Positions 1 to 8,949 of a stretch of 8,949 nt of DNA are shown here, piece by piece. The translations under genes were made by a program, and so were the position numbers. How positions within the stretch are numbered: position 1 is the stretch's first letter; each line of letters starts with the position of its first letter. The stretch lies in contig CALERQ010000034.1 in NCBI GenBank assembly GCA_937907305.1, positions 1 through 8,949 of the forward strand, read 5' to 3'. The notes beneath the pieces were generated by a model. It was not told the DNA's origin, did no database searches, and saw only the letters and a program-made list of their open reading frames with translations. The DNA is from an uncultured Clostridia bacterium (GTDB lineage Bacteria; Bacillota; Clostridia; Oscillospirales; Ruminococcaceae).

Positions 1-2641
<2,641 letters not shown>

Positions 2642-2674
2642 AAACTCCACCTCCGTGGTATATTTTACGCCACT

Positions 2675-2703
2675 ATTATAAAAAGGGCGGCGTGCGATGT
2701 CAA
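2675..2703 (-). promoter_or_regulatory. Consensus housekeeping promoter for copA
   Basis: On the minus strand a perfect TTGACA (2698-2703) and a perfect TATAAT (2675-2680) are separated by 17 bases. Transcription would start near 2668, giving a leader of about 27 bases with the GGAGGTG ribosome site. So strong a core promoter for a copper pump implies repression when copper is low; no CopY-type or CsoR-type operator was recognised with confidence. The octamer TATTTTAC (plus strand) occurs on both sides, at 2661-2668 and 2708-2715. Confidence 0.92.
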
Positions 2704-2851
2704 CTGCTATTTTACCCGGAAAGGGGGAATAATCTGCCCGAAGAGGCACAAAATAGACCGCAGCCGGGGCCTAAACCAGAAAAGATGCTCAATTTTCATA
2801 AAAGGTTTTATAGCATATTTGCTGAATTTGTGGAGTTGCGACAGATTTTGA

Positions 2852-2880
2852 TTGAAAAGACGGACGGCAGGCGGTATAAT
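2852..2880 (+). promoter_or_regulatory. Promoter of the sugar-uptake operon
   Basis: TTGAAA (2852-2857) and TATAAT (2875-2880) with a 17-base spacer, one mismatch from consensus. Transcription would begin around 2886-2888, giving a leader of about 60 bases before the binding-protein ATG. It diverges from the copA promoter; the two -35 boxes are about 150 bp apart, so the operons can be controlled independently. The stretch between them (2704-2851) shows no reading frame of note. Confidence 0.9.
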
Positions 2881-2891
2881 ATCATTGCGAA

Positions 2892-2911
2892 GGCTGGAAA
2901 CGATTCCAGCC
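2892..2911. promoter_or_regulatory. Probable LacI-family operator (cre-like) at the start of the operon
   Basis: Eight-base arms GGCTGGAA and TTCCAGCC flank ACGA, giving a near-perfect 20-bp palindrome with a central CG, the usual architecture of LacI/GalR-family operators. The inner 14 bases also fit the catabolite-response consensus TGNAANCGNWNNCA. It lies at about +5 to +24 relative to the predicted start site, where a bound repressor would block initiation or elongation. The obvious ligand is the LacI-type regulator encoded downstream at 6213; CcpA is the alternative. In RNA the same bases could form a 5' hairpin. Confidence 0.78.
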
Positions 2912-2948
2912 AAGAAAAGAACGCAAACACAATATAGGAGGAGAAACC

Positions 2949-4253
2949 ATGAAAAAGACATTAGCAATTCTGTTGGCTGTTGTTATGGCGATCACCCTGT
3001 TCACCGCCTGCGGCAACGACAACAACACCCCGAACAATGACACCAAGACCGGTTCCGTCTATTACCTGAACTTCAAGCCCGAGGCTGATCAGGCCTGGCA
3101 GAAGCTGGCTGAGACCTACACCGCTCTGACTGGTGTACCCGTAACCGTACTGACCGCTGCTTCCGGTACTTACGACCAGACCCTGACCGCCGAGATGGAT
3201 AAGGACGCTGCTCCCACCATGTTCCAGGTAGGCAATGCTGGCGCTGTAAAGACCTGGGGTGAGTACTGCTACGACCTGACCAACACCGATGTGATGAAGG
3301 AAATGACCACCGACGCCTTTAACCTGAAGAACGAGGCTGGCGAGACTGTTTCCATCGGCTACTGCTATGAGGCTTTCGGTATCATCGTCAACAAGGCTCT
3401 GCTGGAGAAGGCCGGCTATACCGTAGCTGACATCACCAACTTTGAGACCCTGAAGAAGGTCGCTGATGACATCCATGCTCGTTCTGCTGAGCTGGGCTTC
3501 GATGCCTTCTCCTCTGCCGGTCTGGACGGTTCCTCCAGCTGGCGCTTCTCCGGTCACCTTGCCAATATGCCCCTGTTCTATGAGTTCCGCGATGACGGCG
3601 TGACTTCTCAGCCCGCTACCATCACCGGCAAGTACCTGGAGAACTACAAGAACATTTGGGACCTGTATACCACTGATTCCGCCACCACCGGCGCTGCCCT
3701 GGTTTCCGCTACCGGCGACCAGTCCGAAGCTGAGTTCGGCGAGGGCAAGGCTGTATTCTATCAGAACGGTTCCTGGGAGTATGCTGCCCTGACCGGCGAG
3801 AAGTTCGGCATGAACGCTGACGATCTGGCTATGATCCCGATCTACTGCGGCGTGGAAGGCGAAGAGCAGGCTGGTCTGTGCTGCGGCACCGAGAACTGCT
3901 GGGCTGTAAACAAGAATGCTTCTGAAGAAGATATCAAGGCAACTCTGGACTTTATGAAGTGGGTTGTTACCTCTGAGGAAGGCACCACCATGATGGCAGA
4001 ACAGTTTGGCCCGATCCCCTTCAAGTCTGCCAAAACTCCTGAGAATGTATTCTTTGCTCAGGCCAATGACTACACCGCTAAGGGCAACTATGTTGTAACC
4101 TGGGCCTTCAACTATACCCCCGCCGTGGATGACTGGCGTGCTGCTGTTGTTGACGCTCTGACCCAGTACACCACCGGCAACGGTGATTGGGCCGCTGTCG
4201 AGTCTGCCTTCGTAGATGGCTGGGCTGCCCAGTATGCGAAGGAGAACTCCTGA
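2949..4253 (+). CDS. Sugar ABC transporter substrate-binding lipoprotein (CUT1 type)
   Basis: Extracellular solute-binding protein, family 1 (MalE-like), anchored to the outer face of the membrane, which delivers a carbohydrate to the permeases. Residues 1-20 are a lipoprotein signal: charged MKK, hydrophobic core, then lipobox LFTAC with Cys21 as the lipidated residue, followed by an Asn/Thr-rich tether. The mature part shows family features such as the FGIIVNKALLEKAGY stretch (143-157), GEGKAVFYQNGSWE (264-277) and WAVNK (318-322). At 434 residues it has the usual length. AGGAGG (2936-2941) fixes the ATG. The gene favours GCT, GTA and other codons that its neighbours use less, as expected for a very highly expressed protein. 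Six cysteines besides Cys21 (107, 139, 300, 311, 312, 317) are many for an exported protein. The substrate is probably an alpha-glucoside or maltodextrin, judging from malQ; the protein alone does not prove this. Confidence 0.94.
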   Translation: MKKTLAILLAVVMAITLFTACGNDNNTPNNDTKTGSVYYLNFKPEADQAWQKLAETYTALTGVPVTVLTAASGTYDQTLTAEMDKDAAPTMFQVGNAGAVKTWGEYCYDLTNTDVMKEMTTDAFNLKNEAGETVSIGYCYEAFGIIVNKALLEKAGYTVADITNFETLKKVADDIHARSAELGFDAFSSAGLDGSSSWRFSGHLANMPLFYEFRDDGVTSQPATITGKYLENYKNIWDLYTTDSATTGAALVSATGDQSEAEFGEGKAVFYQNGSWEYAALTGEKFGMNADDLAMIPIYCGVEGEEQAGLCCGTENCWAVNKNASEEDIKATLDFMKWVVTSEEGTTMMAEQFGPIPFKSAKTPENVFFAQANDYTAKGNYVVTWAFNYTPAVDDWRAAVVDALTQYTTGNGDWAAVESAFVDGWAAQYAKENS

Positions 4254-4299
4254 TCTTAGGATTTCCACTGAAGCAAAAACCGAATAAACTGCAAAAACC

Positions 4300-4329
4300 G
4301 GGGGCGAGCGCTGCGCTCGCCCCCATTTT
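4300..4329 (+). terminator. Intrinsic terminator between binding protein and permeases
   Basis: Eleven perfect G/C-rich pairs (4300-4310 with 4314-4324) with a three-base loop, followed by ATTTT. It lies 46 bases after the binding-protein stop, inside what is otherwise one operon, with no promoter recognised before the permease gene. Partial readthrough would lower permease expression relative to the binding protein. On the minus strand it is followed by GGTTTTT, so it may also stop antisense transcripts. Confidence 0.88.
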
Positions 4330-4397
4330 ACAGGGGAAAGCCCAGAACTGACCCGCCCGCCCCGGTGGGGGTGTGAGTTGTGCGCTTTACCATAACC

Positions 4398-4404
4398 AAA
4401 GGAG
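4398..4404 (+). promoter_or_regulatory. Ribosome site with long spacing, fixing the permease start
   Basis: AAAGGAG ends 14 bases before ATG 4419, longer than the usual 5-10. A closer start is excluded: the in-frame GTG at 4404-4406 is followed at once by TGA (4407-4409), and no other start codon lies between. Translation of the first permease may therefore be only moderate. Confidence 0.65.
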
Positions 4405-4418
4405 TGTGAAAGTCAGCT

Positions 4419-5336
4419 ATGAAACTGTTCCAAAAAAAGCGTGACGCCACGGCGCTGAATTCGCCGCTGATCCGACGGCCGATCCAGAAATGCTTCTGGC
4501 TGTTCCTGCTGCCGACCTTTGCGGCATTCTGCATCGGCTTTTTGTATCCGTTCTGCAAAGGATTTTTCCTTTCCTTCTGCGACTTTAAGACCACCAAGAA
4601 CTGGACCTGGGCGGGAATCCAAAATTACATTGCGGCCTTCCAGGATAAGAGCTTCGGACACGCCTTCTGGTACACGGCGCTTTTCGCGGTGGTTTCGCTG
4701 GTGCTTATCAATGTGATCGCCTTTGCCATTGCCTATGCGCTGACGAGAGGAATTAAAGGCTCCAACCTGTTCCGCACGGTATTCTTTATGCCGAACCTTA
4801 TCGGCGGCATTGTGCTGGGCTATATCTGGAGCATGATCTTCAACGGTATCCTCATCAAATACAGCACCAGTGTAGTGCTGGAGACCAAGTACGGTTTCTG
4901 GGGACTTATCATCCTGATGTGCTGGCAGCAGATCGGCTATATGATGATCATTTACATTGCCGGACTGCAAAGCGTGCCGGAGGATATGCTGGAGGCGGCC
5001 CGTATTGACGGTGCCAACGGCTGGCAGACGCTGTGGAAGGTCACCATTCCCAATGTGATGCCCTCCATCACCATCTGTACCTTCCTGACCCTGACCAATT
5101 CCTTTAAGCTGTACGACCAGAACCTGGCGCTGACCGCCGGACGGCCGTTTATCCAGCAGGGCGGCGAGGTGATAAAGACCACCGAAATGCTGGCGCTGAA
5201 TATTGTAAACTCCTTCTACGCCAGCGCGCGCAGCCGCGGCGTGGGTCAGGCCAAGGCCGTGATCTTCTTTGTGCTGGTGGCCGTGCTGAGTATTCTGCAG
5301 CTGCGTTCCACCAAGGATAAGGAGGTGCAGCAATAA
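4419..5336 (+). CDS. Sugar ABC transporter permease, MalF-like
   Basis: Integral membrane subunit of a CUT1 carbohydrate importer (binding-protein-dependent transport system inner membrane component). The 305 residues show a cytoplasmic basic N-terminus (1-24) and about six hydrophobic segments near 25-50, 82-107, 118-142, 160-182, 215-237 and 279-295. The EAA loop that docks the ATPase is at 192-211: EAA, then Gly198 and the IP ending at 210-211. It lacks the large periplasmic insertion of E. coli MalF, as is normal in Gram-positives. Its stop overlaps the next start by one base (TAATG), so the two permeases are translationally coupled and presumably form a heterodimer. Called MalF-like for its position and partner; the exact sugar is unknown. 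Confidence 0.94.
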   Translation: MKLFQKKRDATALNSPLIRRPIQKCFWLFLLPTFAAFCIGFLYPFCKGFFLSFCDFKTTKNWTWAGIQNYIAAFQDKSFGHAFWYTALFAVVSLVLINVIAFAIAYALTRGIKGSNLFRTVFFMPNLIGGIVLGYIWSMIFNGILIKYSTSVVLETKYGFWGLIILMCWQQIGYMMIIYIAGLQSVPEDMLEAARIDGANGWQTLWKVTIPNVMPSITICTFLTLTNSFKLYDQNLALTAGRPFIQQGGEVIKTTEMLALNIVNSFYASARSRGVGQAKAVIFFVLVAVLSILQLRSTKDKEVQQ

Positions 5337-6205
5337 TGTCTACCAAAACAGCTTCCGGCGGCTTTAAGCGTGAGCGGCGCCGCCACGATGCGATGTCGGT
5401 CATTTTTGGCATCCTTTCCGTTATCTATCTGATCCCGGTGTTCCTGGTGGCTATGAACTCCTTTAAGAGCAACGCCTCCATTAACCTGGAGACCTTTGCC
5501 TTCCCGGCTGAGGGCACCTTTGTAGGGCTGGATAATTACATCAAGGGTTTGACCTTCGGCAACTATCCCTTCCTGAAGAGCGCGGGATATTCGCTGCTTA
5601 TCACCGTTGTTTCCGCGGCGCTTATTCTGCTGTGCACCAGCATGGCGGCATGGTACATTGCCCGCGTGGGCAGTGCCCTTTCCAAGGTGGTTTACTACCT
5701 GTGCGTCTTTTCAATGGTGGTGCCGTTCCAGATGGTGATGTTTACCCTGGCGCGGACGGCGGATACCCTGAAACTGAATACCCCCTACACCATTCCGATC
5801 ATCTATCTGGGCTTTGGCGCAGGGCTGGCAGTCTTTATGTTCAGCGGTTTTATTAAGAGCATTCCGCTGGAGATAGAGGAGGCCGCGGCCATTGACGGCT
5901 GCGGACCCATCCGGACCTACTTTAGCGTGGTGCTGCCAATGCTGAAGCCAACGATGATTTCGGTAGGTGTGCTGGAGATCATGTGGGTGTGGAACGACTA
6001 CCTGCTGCCCTACCTGGTGCTGGACCGCAAGAAATACATGACCATCCCCATTCATATTCAGTTCCTGCAGGGCAGCTACGGTTCGGTGGATCTGGGCGCC
6101 ATTATGGCGTTGATCATGCTTTCGATTATTCCTGTTATCATTTTCTACCTCACCTGCCAGAAGCACATCATCAAGGGTGTGGCGGCCGGTGCCGTAAAGG
6201 GCTGA
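5336..6205 (+). CDS. Sugar ABC transporter permease, MalG-like
   Basis: Second membrane subunit of the importer, 289 residues. After a basic cytoplasmic N-terminus (to about 18) there are about six hydrophobic segments, near 20-40, 84-107, 117-140, 153-173, 205-225 and 255-272. The EAA loop is at 182-201 (Glu182, Gly188, ending LP), and the family motif WVWNDYLLPYLVL is at 217-229. The C-terminus ends AAGAVKG, the conserved MalG tail known to contact the ATPase dimer. That tail and the intact EAA loop show that an ATPase partner is expected although none is encoded nearby. AAGGAGGTG (5319-5327) precedes the ATG, which overlaps the stop of the first permease. Confidence 0.95.
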   Translation: MSTKTASGGFKRERRRHDAMSVIFGILSVIYLIPVFLVAMNSFKSNASINLETFAFPAEGTFVGLDNYIKGLTFGNYPFLKSAGYSLLITVVSAALILLCTSMAAWYIARVGSALSKVVYYLCVFSMVVPFQMVMFTLARTADTLKLNTPYTIPIIYLGFGAGLAVFMFSGFIKSIPLEIEEAAAIDGCGPIRTYFSVVLPMLKPTMISVGVLEIMWVWNDYLLPYLVLDRKKYMTIPIHIQFLQGSYGSVDLGAIMALIMLSIIPVIIFYLTCQKHIIKGVAAGAVKG

Positions 6206-6212
6206 TACTACT

Positions 6213-7226
6213 GTGACGATAAAAGATATTGCGAGAGAGAGCGGCTATGCCGTAGGGACCGTTTCCCGCGTACTGAACAATCATCCGGATGTCAGCGAAA
6301 AGGCGCGGGAGCGCATCCTGGCGGTGGTGGCGAAGAATGGATATATCCAAAACGCCAACGCCAAGAATCTGAAACAATCGGTGAACCGAAGCCTGCTGGT
6401 GTTGGTGAAGGGCGTGAGAAACGAGCTCTTTGCCGCACTGGTGGAACAGCTGCAGGGCCTGGTGAATAATACGCCTTATAGCCTGCTGGTGGATTACTTT
6501 GATGAGGATACCGACGAGGTGCAGAGGGCCATTACGCTGTGCGCCGAGAAAAAACCGCTGGGAATTCTGTTCCTGGGAGGCAACGCCGATAACTTTAAGC
6601 GGAGCTTTGGACGCATTACGCTGCCGGCGGTGCTGGTGACCTCCCCGGCCGAAGGGCTGGACTACCCGAACCTTTCCAGTGTGACGACCGACGACTTTGA
6701 AGCCTCGGTGCAGGCGGTACGGGTGCTGCTGGAGCATGGACACCGGCACATCGCCATCATCGGCGGGCGGCCCAGCTTCAGCGATGTTTCCGGCCAGCGC
6801 TTTGCCGGGGGACGGGCGGCCTTTGCCGAAAGCGGGCTGCCGGCGGAAAACCTGGTGGAATACGGCGAGGCGCGCTTCTGCTACGAGGAGGGCTACCAGG
6901 CCATGCACCATGTGCTGGAGGAGTACCCGGAGATCACCGCGGCGTACGCCATAGCCGATGTGGTGGCGATAGGCGCCATGCGGGCCGCGCAGGATGCCGG
7001 ACGGACGGTGGGAAAGGATCTTTCCATCATCGGTTTTGATGGGCTGGCGCTGAGCGAATACCTGACGCCGCGGCTGGCGACCATTGGGCAATCGGTAGAG
7101 CAACTGGCGCGGGAAGCGACCGGTACGCTGCTGGATGCCATAGAGAATGGTGCGCCGGCCCGGCGGGTGACGGTACCCTTTACCGTGATAAGCGGCGAGA
7201 GTGTGGGCCCGGGGCCGGTGGATTGA
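6213..7226 (+). CDS. LacI/GalR-family transcriptional regulator
   Basis: DNA-binding sugar-responsive regulator, most likely the repressor of this operon. Its 337 residues are the full family length. The helix-turn-helix occupies about 2-23 (TIKDIA and GTVSRVLNN), followed by VSEKARERI. The hinge helix NANAKNLK (47-54) has Ala50 and Leu53, the positions that enter the minor groove at a central CG. A periplasmic-binding-protein-like effector domain follows (about 60-330), with GHRHIAIIGG (176-185) and SIIGFDG (271-277). The start is GTG at 6213, seven bases after the permease stop, with a weak AAAGGG (6196-6201) upstream; this is the only start that leaves the complete helix-turn-helix. Being fourth in the operon, it would regulate itself if it binds the near-palindrome at 2892-2911. 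The effector sugar cannot be read from the sequence. Confidence 0.94.
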   Translation: MTIKDIARESGYAVGTVSRVLNNHPDVSEKARERILAVVAKNGYIQNANAKNLKQSVNRSLLVLVKGVRNELFAALVEQLQGLVNNTPYSLLVDYFDEDTDEVQRAITLCAEKKPLGILFLGGNADNFKRSFGRITLPAVLVTSPAEGLDYPNLSSVTTDDFEASVQAVRVLLEHGHRHIAIIGGRPSFSDVSGQRFAGGRAAFAESGLPAENLVEYGEARFCYEEGYQAMHHVLEEYPEITAAYAIADVVAIGAMRAAQDAGRTVGKDLSIIGFDGLALSEYLTPRLATIGQSVEQLAREATGTLLDAIENGAPARRVTVPFTVISGESVGPGPVD

Positions 7227-7312
7227 ATTTGTTAGATTTGTGCTGCGAAAGGGCGGCCCGAACCGCGCCCAGGAGCACGAGCCAAGATGTGATAGAAAAG
7301 AGAGCAAAAGCT
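7227..7312 (+). other. Short spacer before malQ; no separate promoter seen
   Basis: These 86 bases lie between the regulator stop and the chosen malQ start. No -35/-10 pair or convincing terminator is visible, so malQ probably shares the operon transcript. The reading frame is open back to a TTG at 7223 that overlaps the regulator stop, but the 30 residues this would add do not resemble the start of any 4-alpha-glucanotransferase. Only a weak purine run (AAAAGAGAG, near 7296-7304) could serve as ribosome site for ATG 7313. Confidence 0.6.
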
Positions 7313-8794
7313 ATGAGAAGCAGTGGAGTACTGATGCACATATCCTCCTTGCCGGGGCCTTACGGCATCGGCACGATGGGAGATAACGCCTACCGCTTTG
7401 CGGATTTTCTGCAGCGGGCGGGGCAGACCTGGTGGCAGATCTTGCCCATTGGGCCGACCAGCTACGGTGATTCGCCGTACCAGTCGTTCAGCTCGGTGGC
7501 AGGGAACCCATATTTTATAGACCTGCCGCAGCTGGAGCGGGATGGGCTGCTGGAACGCGATGAATACGAACGGCTGCCGTGGTGTGAAAGCGAGACTGCG
7601 GTAGATTATGGACGGCTGTACCAGCTGCGCTATGAGGTTCTGCACCACGCCTACCGGCGTTTTGCGCAGAGCCCGCCGGAGGATTATCGGTGCTTCTGCG
7701 AGGAAAACGGGCACTGGCTGCCGGACTATGCGCTGTTTATGGCGTTGAAGGGCGCCCATGGCGGGCGCCCGTGGAGTGAGTGGGAGCAGCCGCTGAAAAC
7801 GCGGGAGCCGGGCGCTATTGCGGCGGCGCGGGAGCAATATGCCGAAGAGATCGGCTTCCAGATGATGCTGCAATACCTGTTTACCCGGCAGTGGCGGGCC
7901 TTGAAGGGCTATGCCAATGAGCGCGGGATCCGCATCATTGGGGATATCCCCATCTATGTACCGCGGGATTCTGCCGATGTGTGGAGTGCCCCGGAGCAAT
8001 TCCTGCTGGATGAGAATTACGAGCCGATCGAGGTAGCGGGCTGCCCGCCTGATGGATTTTCGGCCGATGGGCAGCTGTGGGGCAACCCGCTGTACCGCTG
8101 GGACGCCATGAAAGCGGATGGCTACCGCTGGTGGATCGACCGCTTTAGGGCCAGCGCGGCGTTGTATGATATTATCCGCATTGACCATTTCCGTGGATTT
8201 GAGGGCTACTATGCGATCCCAGGTGGGGCTACCACCGCCCGTGACGGCGTATGGCGGCAGGGCCCGGGCATCGAACTGTTCCACGCGGTGCGGGCCGCCT
8301 TGGGGGATTTGCCCATTATTGCGGAGGACCTGGGCTTTTTGACCGAGGGTGTTCATCGTCTGCGGGAGGAGTGTGGCTTCCCTGGCATGAAGGTGCTGCA
8401 GTTTGCCTTTGACAGTCGGGAGGACAGCGACTACCTGCCGCACAATTACCCCCGGCACTGTGTGGTATACACCGGCACCCACGATAATGATACCATCATG
8501 GGATGGATGCATACGGCTTCTCCGGAGGATGTGCGGTTTGCGTGGGAGTACCTGCGCCTGACCGAAGCGGAGGGCCCTAACTGGGGTATGATGTGCGGGG
8601 CACTGCAAAGCCCCGGTGATACTGTCATCCTGACGATGCAGGACCTGCTGGGTCTGGGCAGCGAGGCGCGGATGAATATTCCCTCCACGCTGGGCTGCAA
8701 CTGGAAGTGGCGTGCCGCGCCGGATAGCATTACCCCGGAGTTGGCCGACCGGCTGCGCCATGTGACGGGGCTGTACCGCCGTCTGCCAAGATAA
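7313..8794 (+). CDS. malQ: 4-alpha-glucanotransferase (amylomaltase), GH77
   Basis: Cytoplasmic disproportionating enzyme that moves alpha-1,4-glucan segments between maltodextrins and releases glucose, feeding glycolysis and phosphorylase. From ATG 7313 the protein has 493 residues, matching the compact GH77 form. The N-terminus is typical: SGVLMHISSLPGPYGIGTMG (4-23), then WWQILPIGPTSYGDSPYQ (40-57). Catalytic motifs are present: RIDHFRGF with nucleophile Asp291, AEDLG with acid/base Glu338, and THDNDT (389-394) carrying the third carboxylate. GDIPIYVP (210-217) and RMNIPST (453-459) are further family signatures. It is the last gene of the operon and the best clue that the transporter handles maltodextrin or a related alpha-glucan. 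The longer TTG-initiated form from 7223 is unlikely. Confidence 0.96.
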   Translation: MRSSGVLMHISSLPGPYGIGTMGDNAYRFADFLQRAGQTWWQILPIGPTSYGDSPYQSFSSVAGNPYFIDLPQLERDGLLERDEYERLPWCESETAVDYGRLYQLRYEVLHHAYRRFAQSPPEDYRCFCEENGHWLPDYALFMALKGAHGGRPWSEWEQPLKTREPGAIAAAREQYAEEIGFQMMLQYLFTRQWRALKGYANERGIRIIGDIPIYVPRDSADVWSAPEQFLLDENYEPIEVAGCPPDGFSADGQLWGNPLYRWDAMKADGYRWWIDRFRASAALYDIIRIDHFRGFEGYYAIPGGATTARDGVWRQGPGIELFHAVRAALGDLPIIAEDLGFLTEGVHRLREECGFPGMKVLQFAFDSREDSDYLPHNYPRHCVVYTGTHDNDTIMGWMHTASPEDVRFAWEYLRLTEAEGPNWGMMCGALQSPGDTVILTMQDLLGLGSEARMNIPSTLGCNWKWRAAPDSITPELADRLRHVTGLYRRLPR

Positions 8795-8822
8795 ATCAGT
8801 TTATCCAAGAGAGTGAAAATAG

Positions 8823-8859
8823 GGAGCCTCCGGCGGAATGTGGCCGGGGGCTCCGCTTT
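8823..8859 (+). terminator. Hairpin terminator after malQ
   Basis: Twelve consecutive pairs (8823-8834 with 8843-8854, one of them G-U) around an eight-base loop, 28 bases after the malQ stop. The following tract, GCTTTGG, is poor in U, so termination may be incomplete or Rho-assisted. The position, at the end of the operon and directly before a new promoter, supports a terminator role. Confidence 0.75.
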
Positions 8860-8862
8860 GGC

Positions 8863-8892
8863 TTGACAGGGAATTTGGAAAAGCCGTATAAT
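8863..8892 (+). promoter_or_regulatory. Consensus promoter for a transcript leaving the window
   Basis: Perfect TTGACA (8863-8868) and perfect TATAAT (8887-8892) with an 18-base spacer, directly after the malQ terminator. Transcription would start near 8899 and run off the right edge. Confidence 0.88.
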
Positions 8893-8949
8893 GGAAACCA
8901 CCCGGGCTGAATTCTGCAAAAGGCAGGCGGGCGCTCCAAAGCGGCGAGG
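8893..8949 (+). other. Leader of the next transcription unit, unidentified
   Basis: The last 57 bases follow the promoter at 8863-8892. They hold no start codon with a ribosome site. Two small hairpins can be drawn: CTGC/GCAG at 8914-8926 and CGCT/AGCG at 8932-8943. I did not recognise a riboswitch, tmRNA, SRP RNA or RNase P 5' end. It could be the leader of a gene or the start of a small structured RNA. Confidence 0.4.

Noticed and set aside
2798..2811. Inverted repeat ATAAAA-GG-TTTTAT upstream of the operon promoter
   Set aside because: Short, A/T-only arms in an A/T-rich stretch, and 40 bp upstream of the -35 box; likely chance.
2642..2948. Functional link between the copper pump and the sugar operon because they are divergent
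   Set aside because: Each has its own full promoter about 150 bp apart and no shared operator was found; adjacency alone is weak evidence.
2961..4268. 435-codon open frame on the minus strand opposite the binding-protein gene
   Set aside because: Same codon-aligned shadow; it ends exactly at the single TTA codon of the lipoprotein gene. No ribosome site or family resemblance.
4273..4300. Direct repeat GCAAAAACCG (4273-4282 and 4291-4300)
   Set aside because: Ten bases built around an A-run, next to a terminator. The second copy merely supplies the A-tract that makes the hairpin partly bidirectional, so no separate function is supported.
7223..7312. TTG-initiated N-terminal extension of malQ
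   Set aside because: The TTG overlaps the regulator stop neatly, but the added 30 residues are not part of the GH77 fold, and ATG 7313 gives the normal N-terminus and length.
7232..8761. 509-codon open frame on the minus strand opposite malQ
   Set aside because: Shadow frame. malQ carries the complete GH77 catalytic motifs on the plus strand, while the antisense product resembles nothing.

Overview
The window looks like a chromosomal segment of a gut Firmicute of class Clostridia. It resembles the high-GC Oscillospiraceae/Ruminococcaceae (Faecalibacterium/Subdoligranulum/Gemmiger type). The reasons are strong G/C-ending codon bias, AGGAGG-type ribosome sites, textbook TTGACA/TATAAT promoters, and a sugar ABC importer with no ATPase gene of its own. 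The genus is inference from style of sequence, not from a database match.

Layout. Positions 1-2641 (minus strand) hold most of a copper-exporting P1B-type ATPase (copA), which runs off the left edge. Its first 880 residues are visible. Besides the usual N-terminal metal-binding (HMA) domain it carries at least two nearly identical HMA domains at the C-terminus, encoded by a 219-bp-period tandem duplication. A consensus promoter (2675-2703) fires leftward into it. About 150 bp away a second promoter (2852-2880) fires rightward into a sugar-uptake operon: lipoprotein substrate-binding protein (2949-4253), a strong hairpin terminator (4300-4329), two CUT1-family permeases (4419-5336 and 5336-6205), a LacI-family regulator (6213-7226) and a 4-alpha-glucanotransferase malQ (7313-8794). 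The operon ends at a long hairpin (8823-8854). A further consensus promoter (8863-8892) faces right into a transcript that leaves the window.

How the genes work together. The binding protein probably captures an alpha-glucoside or maltodextrin outside the membrane, the two permeases form the channel, and an ATPase encoded elsewhere (MsmX-like) would energise it. MalQ then rearranges the imported alpha-1,4-glucans. The LacI-type regulator probably acts on a 20-bp near-palindrome (2892-2911) just downstream of the operon promoter. The terminator after the binding-protein gene would make that protein more abundant than the permeases. The substrate is inferred mainly from malQ.

Nothing here looks like a wholly new system. 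The points most worth a second look are the duplicated CopZ-like tail on CopA and the regulator/operator pair.
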